This document shows positions 12,708 through 24,993 of a stretch of 64,000 nucleotides of DNA, in pieces (position 1 is the stretch's first letter; each line of letters begins with the position of its first letter). Under the pieces are notes generated by a model. That model saw only the letters and a list, made by a program, of their open reading frames with translations, ran no database searches and was not told where the DNA came from. Source of the stretch: Hydrangea macrophylla (lineage: Eukaryota > Streptophyta > Magnoliopsida > Cornales > Hydrangeaceae); assembly GCA_033977485.1 (NCBI GenBank), contig CM066987.1, positions 89,994,588 through 90,058,587 on the forward strand. Direction: 5' to 3'. Both the position numbers and the translations under genes were made by a program.

Positions 12708-13361
12708 CATTTTTCACATGCACGTACACAAGAAACTATGTAAAACAATGTGCTAAACATGTGCACAAACTATGAAAACTAGATCATAGACATTTTAATG
12801 CATTTTAAGTCATATGTTCATAAAAAAGCACGCGGAAAAGTTCTCAAAATTAGTGTGCATGGAGAAGGTCTCATATGCGGGTGCTGCCTGCGTGTTGCCT
12901 GAGCACGGCTACGTGCCACGGAATGTGCCGGGGATATTTTGGGAAAACTGGCTTATGCTTTTAATACATAGTTAGGCATATGACTATATTTTAACACATA
13001 CGCATGGAAAAAAGCACATAAAAGGGGTCCAAAAAGTCATAGCAGATTTTTCACGTACACGTACACAAGAAGGTATACAAAATAGTGCGCTAAGCATGTG
13101 CACATACTATGAAAACTAAAGCGTAGACATTTTAATGCATTCTAAGTGATATGCCCGAAAAAAAGCACATGCCAAACATTTGAAAATTAGTGTGCATGGA
13201 GAGGGTCTCATACGCGCGTGCTGCCTGCGTGATACCCGAGCGCGGCTACGTGCCACAGAATGTGCCGGGGATGTTTTGGGAGTTGTGACCTGTGCTTTTA
13301 ATGCACAATTAGGCATATGACTATATTTTAACACATTTGCACGAAAAAAGTACATAAAATG
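12708..13361. repeat. 337-bp tandem repeat upstream of the CACTA-1 transposase
   Basis: Two copies lie at about 12708-13044 and 13045-13361, the second cut by the G1 LTR. Shared blocks include ACGTACACAAGAA, GTGCATGGAGA, GGTCTCATA, CTACGTGCCAC, AATGTGCCGGGGAT and AGGCATATGACTATATTTTA. The location next to a transposase start fits a CACTA subterminal region. The copies have diverged appreciably, so the duplication is old. Confidence 0.8.
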
Positions 13362-13503
13362 TGTCACAGCCCGGTCCCACAATTGCAGGATCGGAGCTCG
13401 TGGCACGGCCATGAGGCTAAACCAATTCATTAATGTTCCCAAAAATTTGTTTTAAGAACACGCATCAGAAAACAAAACAAATCATTTTTTAAAACCAGCA
13501 GTC

Positions 13504-13795
13504 CAGTCGACTGGGTCGGGTCCACAGTCGACTGATCTGGAGTTGCAGAGAACAAGAAATTCCCAATCAGCCACCTTTAGTCAACTGACCCAAGGTACGG
13601 TTGACTGATGCCTCAATTCTTCAGTCGACTAGGCTCATCCGGTCGACTGAACCCATCCTAGTAGAATGTCCAATTTTCTTACAGGAACCAGTCGATTGTT
13701 TCCTGGGGATTAGTCGACTAAAGTTCTGAAAACCAAAGAGAGTTTTTGTTTAAAACAGGGGTCTAGTCGACTGTGACTTTGGTACAGTCGACTAT
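13504..13795. repeat. CAGTCGACTG palindrome array in G1 3' LTR
   Basis: Eight or more copies of the palindromic core AGTCGACT, some with one base changed, occur at irregular spacing of about 25-50 bp. The same array is in the 5' LTR at 46365-46660. It lies well downstream of the putative TATA box, so it would be in the transcribed part of the LTR. Confidence 0.75.
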
Positions 13796-14941
13796 TTTAT
13801 AGCAGCAACCCCTTCTGCAGAATTTCCAAGTTTAAAAGTTTTCTGAAATCAACCATGATCCAAACACACACTCCAAAATCATACCAAAATGATTCCCACT
13901 GGATTAAAAACATTACTAAAGCATGAATACAAAAGATTCCTATCTATTACAATGTCATTAATCTGTTCTACGACTCTAAGTTTAATATAGTTAAAAGTCA
14001 TAACGATTCTTATTACAACAAGTCTATTACAAAACGACAAGATCAACATATTGAGTCGCCTGCTAAGTGAACTACCCAAACCCACGTGCTCACTTCTGCG
14101 ATTCCTCGTCGGCATTAAAACTTGCAGTGGTTATTTGAATAACCACACATACTTCAATTTGTTTAAGCCAACGCTTAGTGAATAAAACAACAAATGGACA
14201 TGAATGATAAACATAATTGCATTCACATCTCTACATTTCATACTAGTCTTCGGAGTCCCACATGTACATTCTATACTCCTAATTCGTGACTCGCCAATAA
14301 GTCCACGTGAAAAGGTGACACCCACGATTCTTTTCTTCAATCGTGTGACCTTATGCATACAACGACTCCACAACGATGGCTTGATACACACACTCCATTG
14401 ACCCAAAGAACAACTCAGCATGCTTAAATACATATCACCATGCTTGCGATAATCAAAACATTCACCGTGCTATTGAGCCTACTTATGAATATAATTGCCT
14501 AATATGAACTACACAATATATATCTATACTAACACATGCTTTTTATATAACAACATGAATACATGTCAAGAAATCATTCCAAGAACATAGTTGAATCACT
14601 CACCTCCGAGTAACGTTCCTACAATTAAATCCAGAGAAAACTCAAGCACAAAGATCATGCAGAAGTCTATCTAGTATAATTCCTATGGATCAGAAGTCCA
14701 AATATCAACTTTTATGAAAAATTCTAGAAGATAACTTTTCAAAAACCTTATCCAAACAAGGCCTAATAGGTATCAAAACGACGGCCTTACCTCGAGGAGT
14801 TCGAATACAAAATTTGGTGAAAAACCAGCGGACGAATAGTCGTCGTTTGGCTTCGAGAAGCTCTAAGCAATCAAATCCTCCTTTTGGCCTCCTTGTGAGT
14901 TTTAGTTTGAAACTTATAACAAATATCAAGATCGTCTCTAT

Positions 14942-14951
14942 CTATATATAG
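14942..14951 (-). promoter_or_regulatory. Probable TATA box of G1 LTR
   Basis: CTATATATAG lies about 530 bp into the LTR on the minus strand, the position expected for U3/R. No other match as good is present nearby. Confidence 0.45.
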
Positions 14952-15419
14952 GCAACACTTCCGAAAATTGTGTTTACCTCCCCACGAATTTTCAAAACTT
15001 CTAATCAGTTTCTGAAACTTTCTATACATCTAATTCATAGCTTTACAAGTGAAACCTCAAAATTATAACAATTTTCGACTAAGTTCCGTTTGGTTGCTAA
15101 AATGCAAGTTTCTACATGACTTTTATGAAATTGCTAATTAGCCTACCAAATTAATAGTATGTTAATTCGTCCTCACCAGGATACTAAATCTAACAACATA
15201 ATTATATTAAAACCAGAAATAATACAGATAGTGAAATACACAAGTTAACATTTATTTCCAAATAAACATTTAAGGTATCCCACCATGAGCGTCTCATACT
15301 TGGAGAGACTTTACAACATCCAAACACTCATTCAACACAGTCTCAATGGGTTCTCAAACACAGATACCCAAATCGACTCGTGAGTCAAAACTCTCTCAAA
15401 CATATGCCAACATGACATC

Positions 15420-15441
15420 ACATTGTCATGCATGACAATGT
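15420..15441. other. Perfect 22-bp palindrome in G1 U3
   Basis: The central 20 bases read CATTGTCATGCATGACAATG and one further complementary pair flanks them. It sits about 40 bp inside the LTR start. It could be a protein-binding site or form a hairpin; there is nothing to decide between these. Confidence 0.7.
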
Positions 15442-15478
15442 AATGAAATGCAATAATACAAATATGGGTGTTATAATA

Positions 15479-15495
15479 CTCTTCCCCTTAAAAGA
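15479..15495 (-). other. G1 polypurine tract region
   Basis: The minus strand reads TTTAAGGGGAAGAG immediately before the 3' LTR start, a purine run in the right place. Confidence 0.65.
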
Positions 15496-15517
15496 AGTTT
15501 GTCCCCAAACTTATACC

Positions 15518-15611
15518 TCATGTCTCAAAAAAGTGTGGATATTGAGTACGCATCTCCTCCTCTATTTCCCATGTCATCTCTTTCGTTGTATGGCTGCGCC
15601 ATAACACTTTC
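15518..15611 (-). pseudogene. G1 pol C-terminal end (chromodomain tail)
   Basis: The minus strand reads VLWRSHTTKEMTWEIEEEM followed by RTQYPHFFET and a stop (TGA at 15518-15520). This is the last part of the chromodomain found at the end of chromovirus integrases. The reading frame continues across the solo LTR B insertion into 21504 onwards once one copy of the CTTTC target site is removed. The stop lies about 20 bp from the PPT, as usual in this clade. Confidence 0.8.
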
Positions 15612-16956
15612 TGTAACAACCTGAAATTTCCATTTAATTTAATTGCGATTCCGGATTCACCTTTTTTTTTAATTTGTATTTCTTACTTTTATTTTATCAT
15701 CAAATCCTTATTTGGGGTTAAACTGTAATTTTTATAAATTCAGGAGTACCTGTGTTGAATTTCAAAATTGTATTTCAAAACGGTGAAATTATTTGTTTTT
15801 GACTCAAGCCGTATTTTTATATAACTGGAAAAACTATTTCTTACGTTTATATAATTTTGCAATATTATTGTGGTGATCACCGCGCCACGAAAATACCAGT
15901 TTATGTCGATAGCTGTCTGCGCCGCTTTGATCTCCCACAGTTTGGGAATCTCCACCAATCAAGACTTGACACTTGCTTTAATTTTATTTAATCCAACCAA
16001 TGTTTGTTTTGGGCTTGTTTGGGAATGCATCTAGTGTGTGAGTTAAATTAGTGCCATAAGCTATTTTCCCAAACACTTAAATAAATTCCTAGATTAGTTG
16101 CTTATCCCTTGTTTGGCTATGCTTATGTTGAGTGTATTAATGTTGGGCCTAAAGCTAGAATTCCCAAACAACTAACATTTGACCCCTAGTAGTCTAATTT
16201 GCCTCTTTAGATTGTGTTGGAGTGTATATATGTATGTATATATATGCTATGTATAATTTATATTTATGTATTTAGCTAATTAAAACTATTTTGTTGAGTT
16301 AAGCATAAGGAGCTTGGCCCCCAAGTTCAAAATTCTATAGATACTCTCATACACTCTCACACAACACACACTTCTGGGTATTCAAAACTGAATTAGAGAG
16401 TTTGAGGGAGAGAGAAGAAGACTTACAGAATTTTATAGAGAGAGAAAGCTCTCCTCCTCCATAGCTTGAGGCTTTAATTGGGTGTTCTGATTTGGTTATT
16501 CTTTCTCAACCAACTCTTCATCACCAATCACAGTGAGTATTTCTAACTCACTTAGAACGCATTTCATTGCTTAATCTCTACTTATATATGAATAATTGTA
16601 AAACCACCATTGTTGACTTTGTATGCAAGCTTGAGCTTGAGAATCATGATTTTTCAACCTTAACCAAAATTTGATTTGATAGATGAAAATGAAAGGTTAC
16701 AATCCCTAGAGGTTGTATTTAAAGTATTGGAGCTTAATTCATTTGTATATAAAGTATATTAGAATTGATGTTTTGTCATCTCTCGGTTTTTTTAAAAATC
16801 CGAGAGATATGATTGAAATTAGTTAAAACTGATTACGTATTCATGATTCTTGCGGAAAAACGGAGAGAACCATATATTACAAGTCATGTTTGCATTCGGA
16901 TTTGAAAATGGATAAAAAATAGGCTTTAAATTCGTAACAGGGGAGAAACTGTTGAT

Positions 16957-17090
16957 GCCAATCGATTGACATATTTACTAATTGATTAGTATGATTACCA
17001 ATCGATTGGCATCATTACCAATTGATTGGCATGTTTACCAATCGATTGGAATGTATACCAATCGATTGGGACTTTGCCAATCGATTGGCA
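16957..17090. repeat. CCAATCGATTGG palindrome array in solo LTR B
   Basis: About seven copies of the 12-bp palindrome CCAATCGATTGG, or one-base variants, are spaced about 19-22 bp apart. Spacers are AT-rich (catcatta, catgttta, gactttg). The array lies downstream of a weak TATA-like site near 16332. Confidence 0.85.
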
Positions 17091-17481
17091 TTTTTCAGCA
17101 TTGACGACTTTTAGTAAAACAGCCATAACTTCCTCTAAAAAACTCGAAAACGTGCACCGTTTGAAGTGTTGAAAACTAGACTCAAAGACCTTTCTTTTGA
17201 TATGTATTTCGTCCACAAAAAAATATCTCATTTTTTAGGGCATTGCTTCAAAGTACACCCACTTGTGTTTTAGTATCGATAAAAGCGTATCAAAGTATTC
17301 TTTGATGAATTCACTGGTTTTATAAGATTTGATTTCTTGTCGTATATCCATGGTTATCGTTCCCAGTAATTTATATTTCTATATTAAATCACATGTCATT
17401 TATATGGAGTCAGTCGTACATGCTTGGTGAGTGATGGTCAGTGTGGAAAAGAGTACGTGGTTGAGATTATGTTGTGGACAC

Positions 17482-20400
17482 TGTAGCGCCCCAAAAACTA
17501 AATACACGAGGGCAAGGTCCAAGAGTCAAATGCAAGGCAAAGGTCTCACGTGGACCAGACCAACAAAGCGGAAGCAACAAGAAATCCTAAGTGGATTCCG
17601 AATAAGACAAAGGTGATCAACACACCAAAGAGGTCTAGTCACAGAATGAGCAGTGCTTGCTTGAGCACGACAAGTAGTTTTAAAAGAATGCAGTTATGAT
17701 TTTCAAAGTGTTCAAATCAAAACCAAGTTATATCCATTTACATTAAAATGTCTCTTTACAAAAATGGTAACTCGAGGCCTCAAAATAACAAGTTTTCAAA
17801 ATGGGTCCCAAGTCCATTACACGAATTTAAGAAAGGGCTAAACAAATGCCCGATAGACTAATTAGTCAACTAAAATATTTTATTGTTTCTATCTATCTAA
17901 AGAAAGAAATATGAGTGATTACAATTGATTGAAAGAAAGAACAATTGTAAATTCTAGCTTTCGAAGTAGACCACCTCATGATCACGTTCTTTAGGCTCCA
18001 AAATCCAGTGACGGAACCTGCAAAGACTGTGTGGGGGTGAGCTAATACATATACATAGATCTCTATATACATATATTCTACAAATGCCCACTACTACCAA
18101 TCTAGGACCCCGCTCAAGACATGACAGTACACCTTTATCAGCGAAGTCTAATTTATAGTTACTAAACAAAGTACGTAGCACCAAAACCATAATACGATTT
18201 ATAGCTATTAACCAAAGAGTAGCAATCAGAAACCGTAATAAAATCCATTAGTATTCATGATGAGTAAGGAAATGTGGATATAAATACTAGTCTACCAATC
18301 GGACCAAAGCCAATAACAACGCATAACTTAACCATTGAAAGAAAGCTTAATCAATATCCCTCTTTCCACTCTTCAGTATATCGATCATAAATCCTGACTC
18401 ATACATCCAAGAGATACACCGTTCCCGGATGTGGAAAGAAGACCTAAAGGGCTATAGCTTTCTAGTTCAAACTATTTAAAGAGAACTAGTTATTCCAAGT
18501 CATAATTGTACCTCAAGTCTGACCATCAACACAGATCGATAACAATTTTCAAGTAGATAATGTCTTAACAAGAATAGACCCTTCTCTACACTCGAAACTT
18601 CAAACCATGCACCGTTGTGGCTATAGTAAGATAACTCAAAGAGCTAAAATATTGAAGTTCATATCATAATCTCAAACAGGTAGTATCTGGGTGGAAATAC
18701 CCTAGACGTCAGACCAAAGCCTAAATAACAGAGCATAGAATTATCCACTGATAATAAAGGTTAATCAATATCTTTGTTAATTAAATTCCCGGGCCACCTA
18801 GCATCGCTGCACCATATAACCCCCTTCAGATTTCAAAACTCGCTCTAACGGTTCAATACCTACCCTAGGGGATCCACACGATTTATAATTAGTCTTTTAT
18901 TCCACATAGAGGCCTATGCCCAACTAAACTCTTAACTCAAATCCATAGCTCCAAGGCTATTCAACACTAAGCAAGAAAAGATATATAGACACATTTATAT
19001 ACATACACACATATGAACGTACATATACGTACACGAATTAAATGAGTAGCACAACTATACTCAAGTAGCTTATGACATCATCTAAGCAAAGATACTAAAC
19101 TACTAAGTAATGTAAATTTATATTCAAATTACACTACCAAACGATCCTCTGTAGGAATACTACACAAAAATTCCTAATCACAAGCCAACCAATTTAAGAT
19201 CCAAATGACCTTAAATAGCTAAATCCTCCAAAAATCACACTTAGATCATATCACAAAATAACTATTCATGGTATGCCATAACTAGCCTCATAAGCACAAA
19301 TACACATATTTGTCATTTAGTTAACCATAAAAAAATCATCTACTTTAAACAAGTATATCATTGCATTCTTGATTATGTAGCATTTCTATGAATCATAAAT
19401 TTAGGCAATAATCCAAGCTAAGGGTACTAGAAAGGAAGTAAACCCCACCTTAGTGGATTTGAGGAAATCACACTATCCAAAAATAACTCCAAAAATAAGA
19501 CTCCAAGAACGCCATTAGAGAGCCCTCACCGAGACCCATAAGCTTCCCTTGGTGTCCTTGCAAAAGAAGCACCCAAACAAGCCCCCATGGAAAGAGAAGA
19601 GAAATCCCGAGATGATCATGGATGCCAAAATAAATGGCACCCAAACGTAGCCCTTGTCGAGGTGATCACTTTTGCTCTTACGGGCTTGCTCCGAAAATGG
19701 CTCGAAGGTCCCCCAAATGAAGCTCAAAGTTGAAGCTTCCATGGGGATTTTATCTTCCATTAAGAGAGAGAGAGAGGGAGAAGAAAAAAAGAAGAAAAGA
19801 AAAATGAAAGAGAGAGAGAGATAGAAATGTGAGAGATATAGGGAGAGGGGTAGTGTTGGGTGATGGGTTGGGTCCCACCCCAACTCATCTCTCCAGGATG
19901 TGTTTATGTATAAATGCACACAAACCACACATATACACACATATGTGTATCCAACTGTTATTCTAAATGAACCAAATTTGGTCAAATTAAATTCTCTTAA
20001 ATATACCTACAGGTATTTATTCCACGAGAAATTTTTGGAAAATAATTACTTTGAAAACAAGGTCTTAAAATATATGGAGGAGTACTAATTTAAACCTTGA
20101 TATCGCATAGGGGTCTTATGCTTTTAATCTATGCATTCTGATAAGAGTTGGATTAAGCAAAGAAAGTTCGCTTGAGCAAACACTGGGCAGAGAGTTCAAC
20201 CCCACAGAAGTTGGATCAATCAGAGAAAAGTTCGCTTGAGCGAACTCTGGGCAGAGAATTCCCTCTACAGAAGTTGGATCAAGCACAAAGAGTTCGATTG
20301 AGCGAACTCTGTACAATATTCAAAAGGAATTTCTAACGAGAACAATATCGACGACAAGCCAACGGGGAGCAGTTTAATAAGGAGGATTTCAACAAATCCT

Positions 20401-20489
20401 GCTAGGATTGATAGGGTAGGTTCCACCCCCAACAAGTATTATGTACTATCAGGTATAATAAATAAATCCAAATTTTATGGGTTACTATA
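17482..20489 (-). mobile_element. Solo LTR A (chromovirus-type), nested in solo LTR B
   Basis: On the minus strand it starts TATAGTAACCCATAAAATTT (TG changed to TA) and ends GTTTTTGGGGCGCTACA. It is flanked by the duplication GACAC (17477-17481 and 20490-20494). The host sequence on either side rejoins into a GGACACTCCCTGG repeat of LTR B. No coding domain, PBS or partner LTR is visible. A 156-residue minus-strand ORF at 19515-19985 is dominated by serine/leucine/phenylalanine runs from CT/GA-rich sequence and I do not call it a gene. Confidence 0.8.
20140..20312. repeat. GTTCGCTTGAGCGAAC inverted-repeat array in solo LTR A
   Basis: Three copies at about 20166, 20230 and 20292 (period about 62-64 bp) contain the inverted repeat GTTCGCT-TG-AGCGAAC; the middle copy is perfect. 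Shared flanks are CTCTGGGCAGAGA and AGAAGTTGGATCAA. Confidence 0.8.
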
Positions 20490-20840
20490 GACACTCCCTG
20501 GTAATTGTGTACCAAAGTGTGATGTTTTGAGATTGCGGCTAGAGTATCTTTTGAAATACGACAGTGACAAAACTGGACACTCCCTGGTGCCCATGGTAGT
20601 GCTAAAGTGTATGACGCTGAACTTGGACATTCCTTGGCACCCATGGTAGTGCTAAAGTGTGGCCTACGGACACTCCCTGGTACCCGAGTCTGGATACTGC
20701 GTGAGGTTTCTCCGGTATTTGCGAGGCCAATTAGGTACTAAAGTATAAGGCATTGGACACTCCCTGGTACCCCGTACTAAAGTGTGAGGCAAACTGGACA
20801 CTCCCTGGTACCCCATTACTAAAGTGTGGTCATCTTAGTG
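20490..20840. repeat. ACACTCCCTGGTACCC...CTAAAGTGTG repeats in solo LTR B
   Basis: Six or so irregular copies of GGACACTCCCTGGTACC followed by TACTAAAGTGTG occur. ACACTCC... and ...AAGTGTG can pair in part, so each unit has hairpin potential. The insertion of solo LTR A falls exactly in the first unit. Confidence 0.7.
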
Positions 20841-21503
20841 TTTCAAAGATACTGGTGTGAGAGAGTTGGGTATTTGTGTTGTCGAGAGAAAAGAATCGGT
20901 AAGATGAGAATGGTGGTATTGGTCTCATGCACGGTCACATGTTTATGAACCAAAGTGTATAATGCGATTCTTACTGTTTTATCAATTGAATTCATTGCGA
21001 TGATTAACCCGTTGATTAATGAAATTAAAAAATGGAAAATAGTAAATGAGTATGTTTTACATTTGAGTAGATGTTTTTAATACGCACCAGCTTCTCGAAG
21101 CTGACGACGTTGATGCGTCCTGGACATTCGTGTCTAGGATTTTCAGGTTATAATCAGGAGGGACCATATGACTATGCTAATTGAGAAAGGCTGCTTATGA
21201 AGAGAAACTGTTTACCATTATCTTTTGTTTTAAGTCATGAACTAGTTTTGTAATAAGGATGACTATAATAGATTTTAGATATTATTTTGTTTCAAGGCGG
21301 TCTGTGCCTTTAGGTGATCCCGTGCTGTAATATTTATTAAGTTAGAAAATTTTTGTAAACCTTGATTGCTCCACTCTGATTTATGGTTTTATGTTGTTCG
21401 ACGTTTGGGACGGATTTGATCCTTCAAACTGTCGCGACCTACAGGTTTATAAAGGAAATTAAACGCTTTACATATTTATGCTACGTCGGGGGATGACACT
21501 TTC

Positions 21504-23392
21504 ACTTTTGATATCACCTTGTTTTGCAAAACTTGATCTTCTGATCTAATATCTCTACCGAATACGCAACATATGTCAAATCACTCTAAATCTCATTCAG
21601 TGTCGGAGTCATTACTTGATCTCTCTTTTCTGCCAAATGTTTTTGTAGCAATAATACATGGAATACGTTGTGAACTTGGGCATACTCATTCGGCAAGTTC
21701 AAATGATACGCTACTGGTCCAAATCTCCCAATGATCTCAAAAGGTCCTAGGTATCTCGGGTTGAGTTTTCCGTATCTCCCAAATGTAGTGATTCCCTTTG
21801 AAGGTGACACCTTCAAGTAAACCAACTCTCCCACTTGAAATTCCAACGGTCGCTTGCACTTGTCGGCATAACTCTTATACCTACTCTGAGCTGTCAATAA
21901 CCATTATCGTATTACCTTTATCTTGTCCGTTGTCTCTTGCACAATTTTTGGCCCTTCGATCATTCTTTCTCCAACTTATGTCCAACTAATTGGTGAACGA
22001 CATACACGACCATATAAAACTTAATTAGGAGCCTTCCCAATACTTATCTGAAAATTGTTGTTATATGCAAACTCAATCAATGGTAAGTGGTCTTCCCATT
22101 CACCTTGGAAATCAAGTACATATAACCGCAACATGTCTTCCAAAATCTGGATTACTCTTTCTGATTGACCATCGGTATAAGGATGAAAAGTGGTACTGAA
22201 ATGCAATTTGGTACCCATTACTTCTTGCAAGGCTCTCCAAAACTTTGATGTAAAACTATTATCTCTATCCGAAATAATAGAAACTGGAACACCATGTAGT
22301 CTCACAATCTCACAGATATACAACTTAGCTAACGTCATCGACTTAGTTGTTCGAAGTGGTAGGAAGTGCGACGACTTCGTCAAACGATTAACAATTACCC
22401 AAATAATAGTATTCGATCTCTTAAATCTCAGAAACCCACTAACAAAGTCCATTGTAATGTGTTCCCATTTCTACTCAACTATCGGTAACGGTTGTGACAA
22501 TCCCGAAGGTACTTGGCGTTCGGCCTTCACTTGTTGAAAACTCGTACAAAATGAAACATAGCGTGCTATTTCTCTCTTCATTCTTGGCCACCAATAAACA
22601 TGTCTCAAGTCTCTATACATCTTGGTGCTTCTCGGATGAACGGTATACTTCGTATTGTGTGCTTCCTCTAGGATGTTCTGTTTTAACACTTTCTCATTAG
22701 GTACACAAATTCTATCCCTCAATCTCAAAGCATTATTCTCAAAAGTAAATCCCGGTTGTTTACCCATCGAAATCTCATCACAAATGTTCTTCAAAGTCAC
22801 ATCTTGAAGTTGTTTCTCCGTGATCTCGTGAATCAATAGTGGTTGTGCCACAATCGTCGACATCAAGCCACTTTCAATCCTCGGAATCACTTCCAAGTTC
22901 CAAATTCTCCATATCTCAAATTAATTCTTTTTGAGAAGTCACGTCTAAGGCTGTGCTGGTTGGTACTTTATGACTAAGAGCATCGGCGACTACATTCGCT
23001 TTGCCTGGATGATATTGAATCAACAGATCATAGGCCTTCATCATCTCTAGCCATATTCTTTGCCTCATGTTCAAATCTCGTTGGGTGAACAAGTACTTCA
23101 TACTCTTATGATCCATATATATCTCATACTTCTCCCCGTATAGGTAATGATGCCAAATCTTCAATGCAAAAATCACAACGGCTAATTTTAGATCATGAGT
23201 CAGATAATTCTTCTCATGCGGTCTAAGTTGTCTCGATGCATATGCAATGACCTTTTCACCTTGTGTAAGAACGCAACCTACTATACGAAGCATCACTATA
23301 AATAATAAACCCTTCAGTCCCTGACGGAATGGCTAAAATTGGTTGTCGACTCTTCAACTCTTGGAAACTTTCTTCACATTCCGGACTCCACA
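21504..23392 (-). pseudogene. G1 pol second half: RT end, RNase H, integrase, linker
   Basis: Minus-strand order from the right edge begins with the end of the RT connection (SPECEESFQELKSR) and a degraded RNase H ([19 protein letters not shown], then [16 protein letters not shown]). Integrase follows with its zinc-binding region (TKMYRDLRHVYWWPRMKREI), core (MDFVSGFLRF, DRDNSFTSKFWRALQEVMG, GQSERVIQILEDML) and a chromovirus linker (GPFEIIGRFGPVAYHLNLP, VHNVFHVLLLQKHL). Lesions include in-frame stops near 22470, 22019 and 21900, a Cys-to-Ser/Phe change in the integrase CPTCQQ zinc motif (CTSFQQ) and VIVNRL for the usual VVDRL. The gene is dead. Its two halves are separated by CACTA-2, with RT and gag at 43441-46000. 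Confidence 0.9.
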
Positions 23393-23424
23393 CACTACAA
23401 GGAAAAAGGCCTTTTATGTCACTT
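23393..23424 (+). repeat. CACTA-2 left terminal inverted repeat
   Basis: About 32 bp starting CACTACAAGG pair with 43409-43440 with two or three mismatches. Confidence 0.9.
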
Positions 23425-23712
23425 AAAAAGTGACATAAATAGGTATTTATGTCACTTTTTTTTCCAGCAAAAAGTGACATAAATGGAGGCGACATAAATG
23501 TTTTAAAAGTGACATAAATGTTTCATAAAACCAACACATTTGTTAATAAAAAGTGACATAAATACTTAAAAGTGACATAAATACCATTTTATTTATGTCA
23601 CTTTTAACCTAAAGTGACATAAAAGTAGAAAAGTGACATAAATACAAAACAAAATTATTACATAAAAGTCTTAAAAGTGACATAAATACTGTAAAAGTGA
23701 CATAAATACCAC
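23420..23712. repeat. CACTA-2 left subterminal repeats (AAGTGACATAAAT)
   Basis: More than a dozen copies of AAAAGTGACATAAAT or its complement ATTTATGTCACTTTT occur in mixed orientation. Matching copies fill 43140-43425. In CACTA elements such motifs bind the accessory TNPA-like protein; that role here is by analogy. Confidence 0.85.
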
Positions 23713-24084
23713 CCTACAAAAACAATTAATATATACCATCCTATATATATATAATACCACCCTGTACAAAATTAAATCCAACTCAATAATATATTTCAAC
23801 TACTAGATTTCATCAATTCATCTCAATATCAACCAATTAATTGGGATGAACAAAAAAAATATACAATCGATCCAAGTTAAGTGCTAAACTAATAACATAT
23901 ACATATTACATATATTCATCAAAAAGTACTAACAAAACTATGAAAGCAACAAAAAAAAATTAGCCCAACAAAAAAAGTGGTTCGCTTGTTAGAACCTTCC
24001 ATCAAAATGTGAAACTTTGTACCTACAAAAAGAAAATGTTTTCATTAATTAGTTGTATATAAAATAATAAAAGAGTAAAACTAT

Positions 24085-24830
24085 GTTTGGGGGTTTTGAG
24101 AGACCACAATGTGTTCGGGGACTCGGAATGATGAAAGAGTCATTTTTTTGCATTATTTATGAACCGTGATTCCGTTATGCATTCGGATAGATCTCACAAG
24201 TTTATTTATGTATGTTTGTGGTGCGAGTAAGGTTTCGTGATGTTTTGTTTAGTGGTTTAAAATTTCACCCCTCAAAACCCTAAAACTACGTTTTTTCAAA
24301 GCTTAAGTGATGAATGAGTCATTTTTTTTGCATTTTTTGTGAACTGTGATTTTGTTATGCATTCCATTAGTTCCCACAAGTTTATTTAGGCATGTTTGAG
24401 GAGCGAGTAAGGTTTCGTGGCATTTGGTTAAGCAGTTTAACGTTTCACTACTCAAAACCTCAATAACTAAGCTTTTTCAAGCCTAAGTGATGAAAGAGTC
24501 ATTTTTTCGCATTATTTTTGAACCCTTATTCCGTTATGCATTCCGTTAGTTTCCACAAGTTTATTTAGGCATGTTAGAGGTGTGAGTAAGGTTTCATGGT
24601 ATTCAGATACACGCTTTACTGTTTCACTACCCAAAACCTCAAAAACTAAGTTTTTTCAAGTCTAAGTGATGAAAAAGTCATTTTTTCGCATTATTTGTTA
24701 ACCGTGATTCCGTAATGCATTCTGTTAGTTTCCACAAGTTTATTTAGGCATGTTTGAGATGCAAGTAATGTTCGTGGCATTCGAATAAGTGATTTACAGC
24801 ACTACTCAAAATCTCAAAAACTAAGGCCTC
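24085..24830. repeat. 180-bp tandem repeat in CACTA-2
   Basis: Four copies, with GAGTCATTTTTT landmarks at about 24139, 24318, 24498 and 24677. Shared blocks include TTCCGTTATGCATTC, CACAAGTTTATTTAGGCATGTT, GAGTAAGGTTTCGTG and CTCAAAACCTCAAAAACTAAG. Non-coding. Confidence 0.85.
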
Positions 24831-24993
24831 ACATGGTAACGCTGTGGTTTTTGGTTTTCGATTTTTATTTCCATTTTTTGTATTGGAAGTTGACTAAGCA
24901 ATTATGAACTATGAAATCTAAAAGTTTCGTTGGTATATGAGAAACAAAAACTGATTCATAAACGCAATGTCAATTAATCAGCAAAATTGTCAC

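Larger units (their letters stand above)
9704..13361 (-). mobile_element. CACTA-1: decayed CACTA (En/Spm) DNA transposon body
   Basis: This is the segment between Tat-A and G1. It carries a TNP2-type transposase pseudogene (9920-12446) and, beyond its 5' end, a 337-bp tandem repeat like the subterminal repeats of CACTA elements. No CACTA terminal inverted repeat is visible at either edge, so both ends appear to have been removed or displaced by the flanking retrotransposons. The first 200 bases (9704-9919) contain nothing I recognise. Confidence 0.7.
13362..15478 (-). repeat. G1 3' LTR (2117 bp)
   Basis: Its left 840 bp match 46225-47061 in the same orientation. On the minus strand it ends GGGCTGTGACA and starts TATTATAACACCC, where the expected TG has become TA. 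Features inside are a TATA-like CTATATATAG (14942-14951), a GTCGAC palindrome array (13504-13795) and a perfect 22-bp palindrome (15420-15441) just inside the U3 end. Confidence 0.85.
15612..21498 (+). mobile_element. Solo LTR B (Tekay/Del-like), interrupted by solo LTR A
   Basis: It starts TGTAACAACCTGAAATTTCC and ends TACGTCGGGGGATGACA. It is flanked by the 5-bp duplication CTTTC (15607-15611 and 21499-21503). Without the nested insert it is about 2.87 kb. No PBS, internal coding region or second LTR is present, so it is a solo LTR left by recombination. The ends resemble those of element T (TGTAATACCTGTAATTTCTC ... TACGCCGGGGCGTGACA), suggesting a related lineage. It holds a CCAATCGATTGG palindrome array and a series of ACACTCCCTGG repeats. 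Confidence 0.85.

Noticed and set aside
13116..13442. 108-codon minus-strand ORF across the CACTA-1/G1 boundary
   Set aside because: It spans an element junction and a tandem repeat. No domain.
19515..19985. 156-codon minus-strand ORF in solo LTR A
   Set aside because: Contains long Ser/Leu/Phe runs from CT-rich sequence and lies wholly inside a solo LTR. No recognisable domain.
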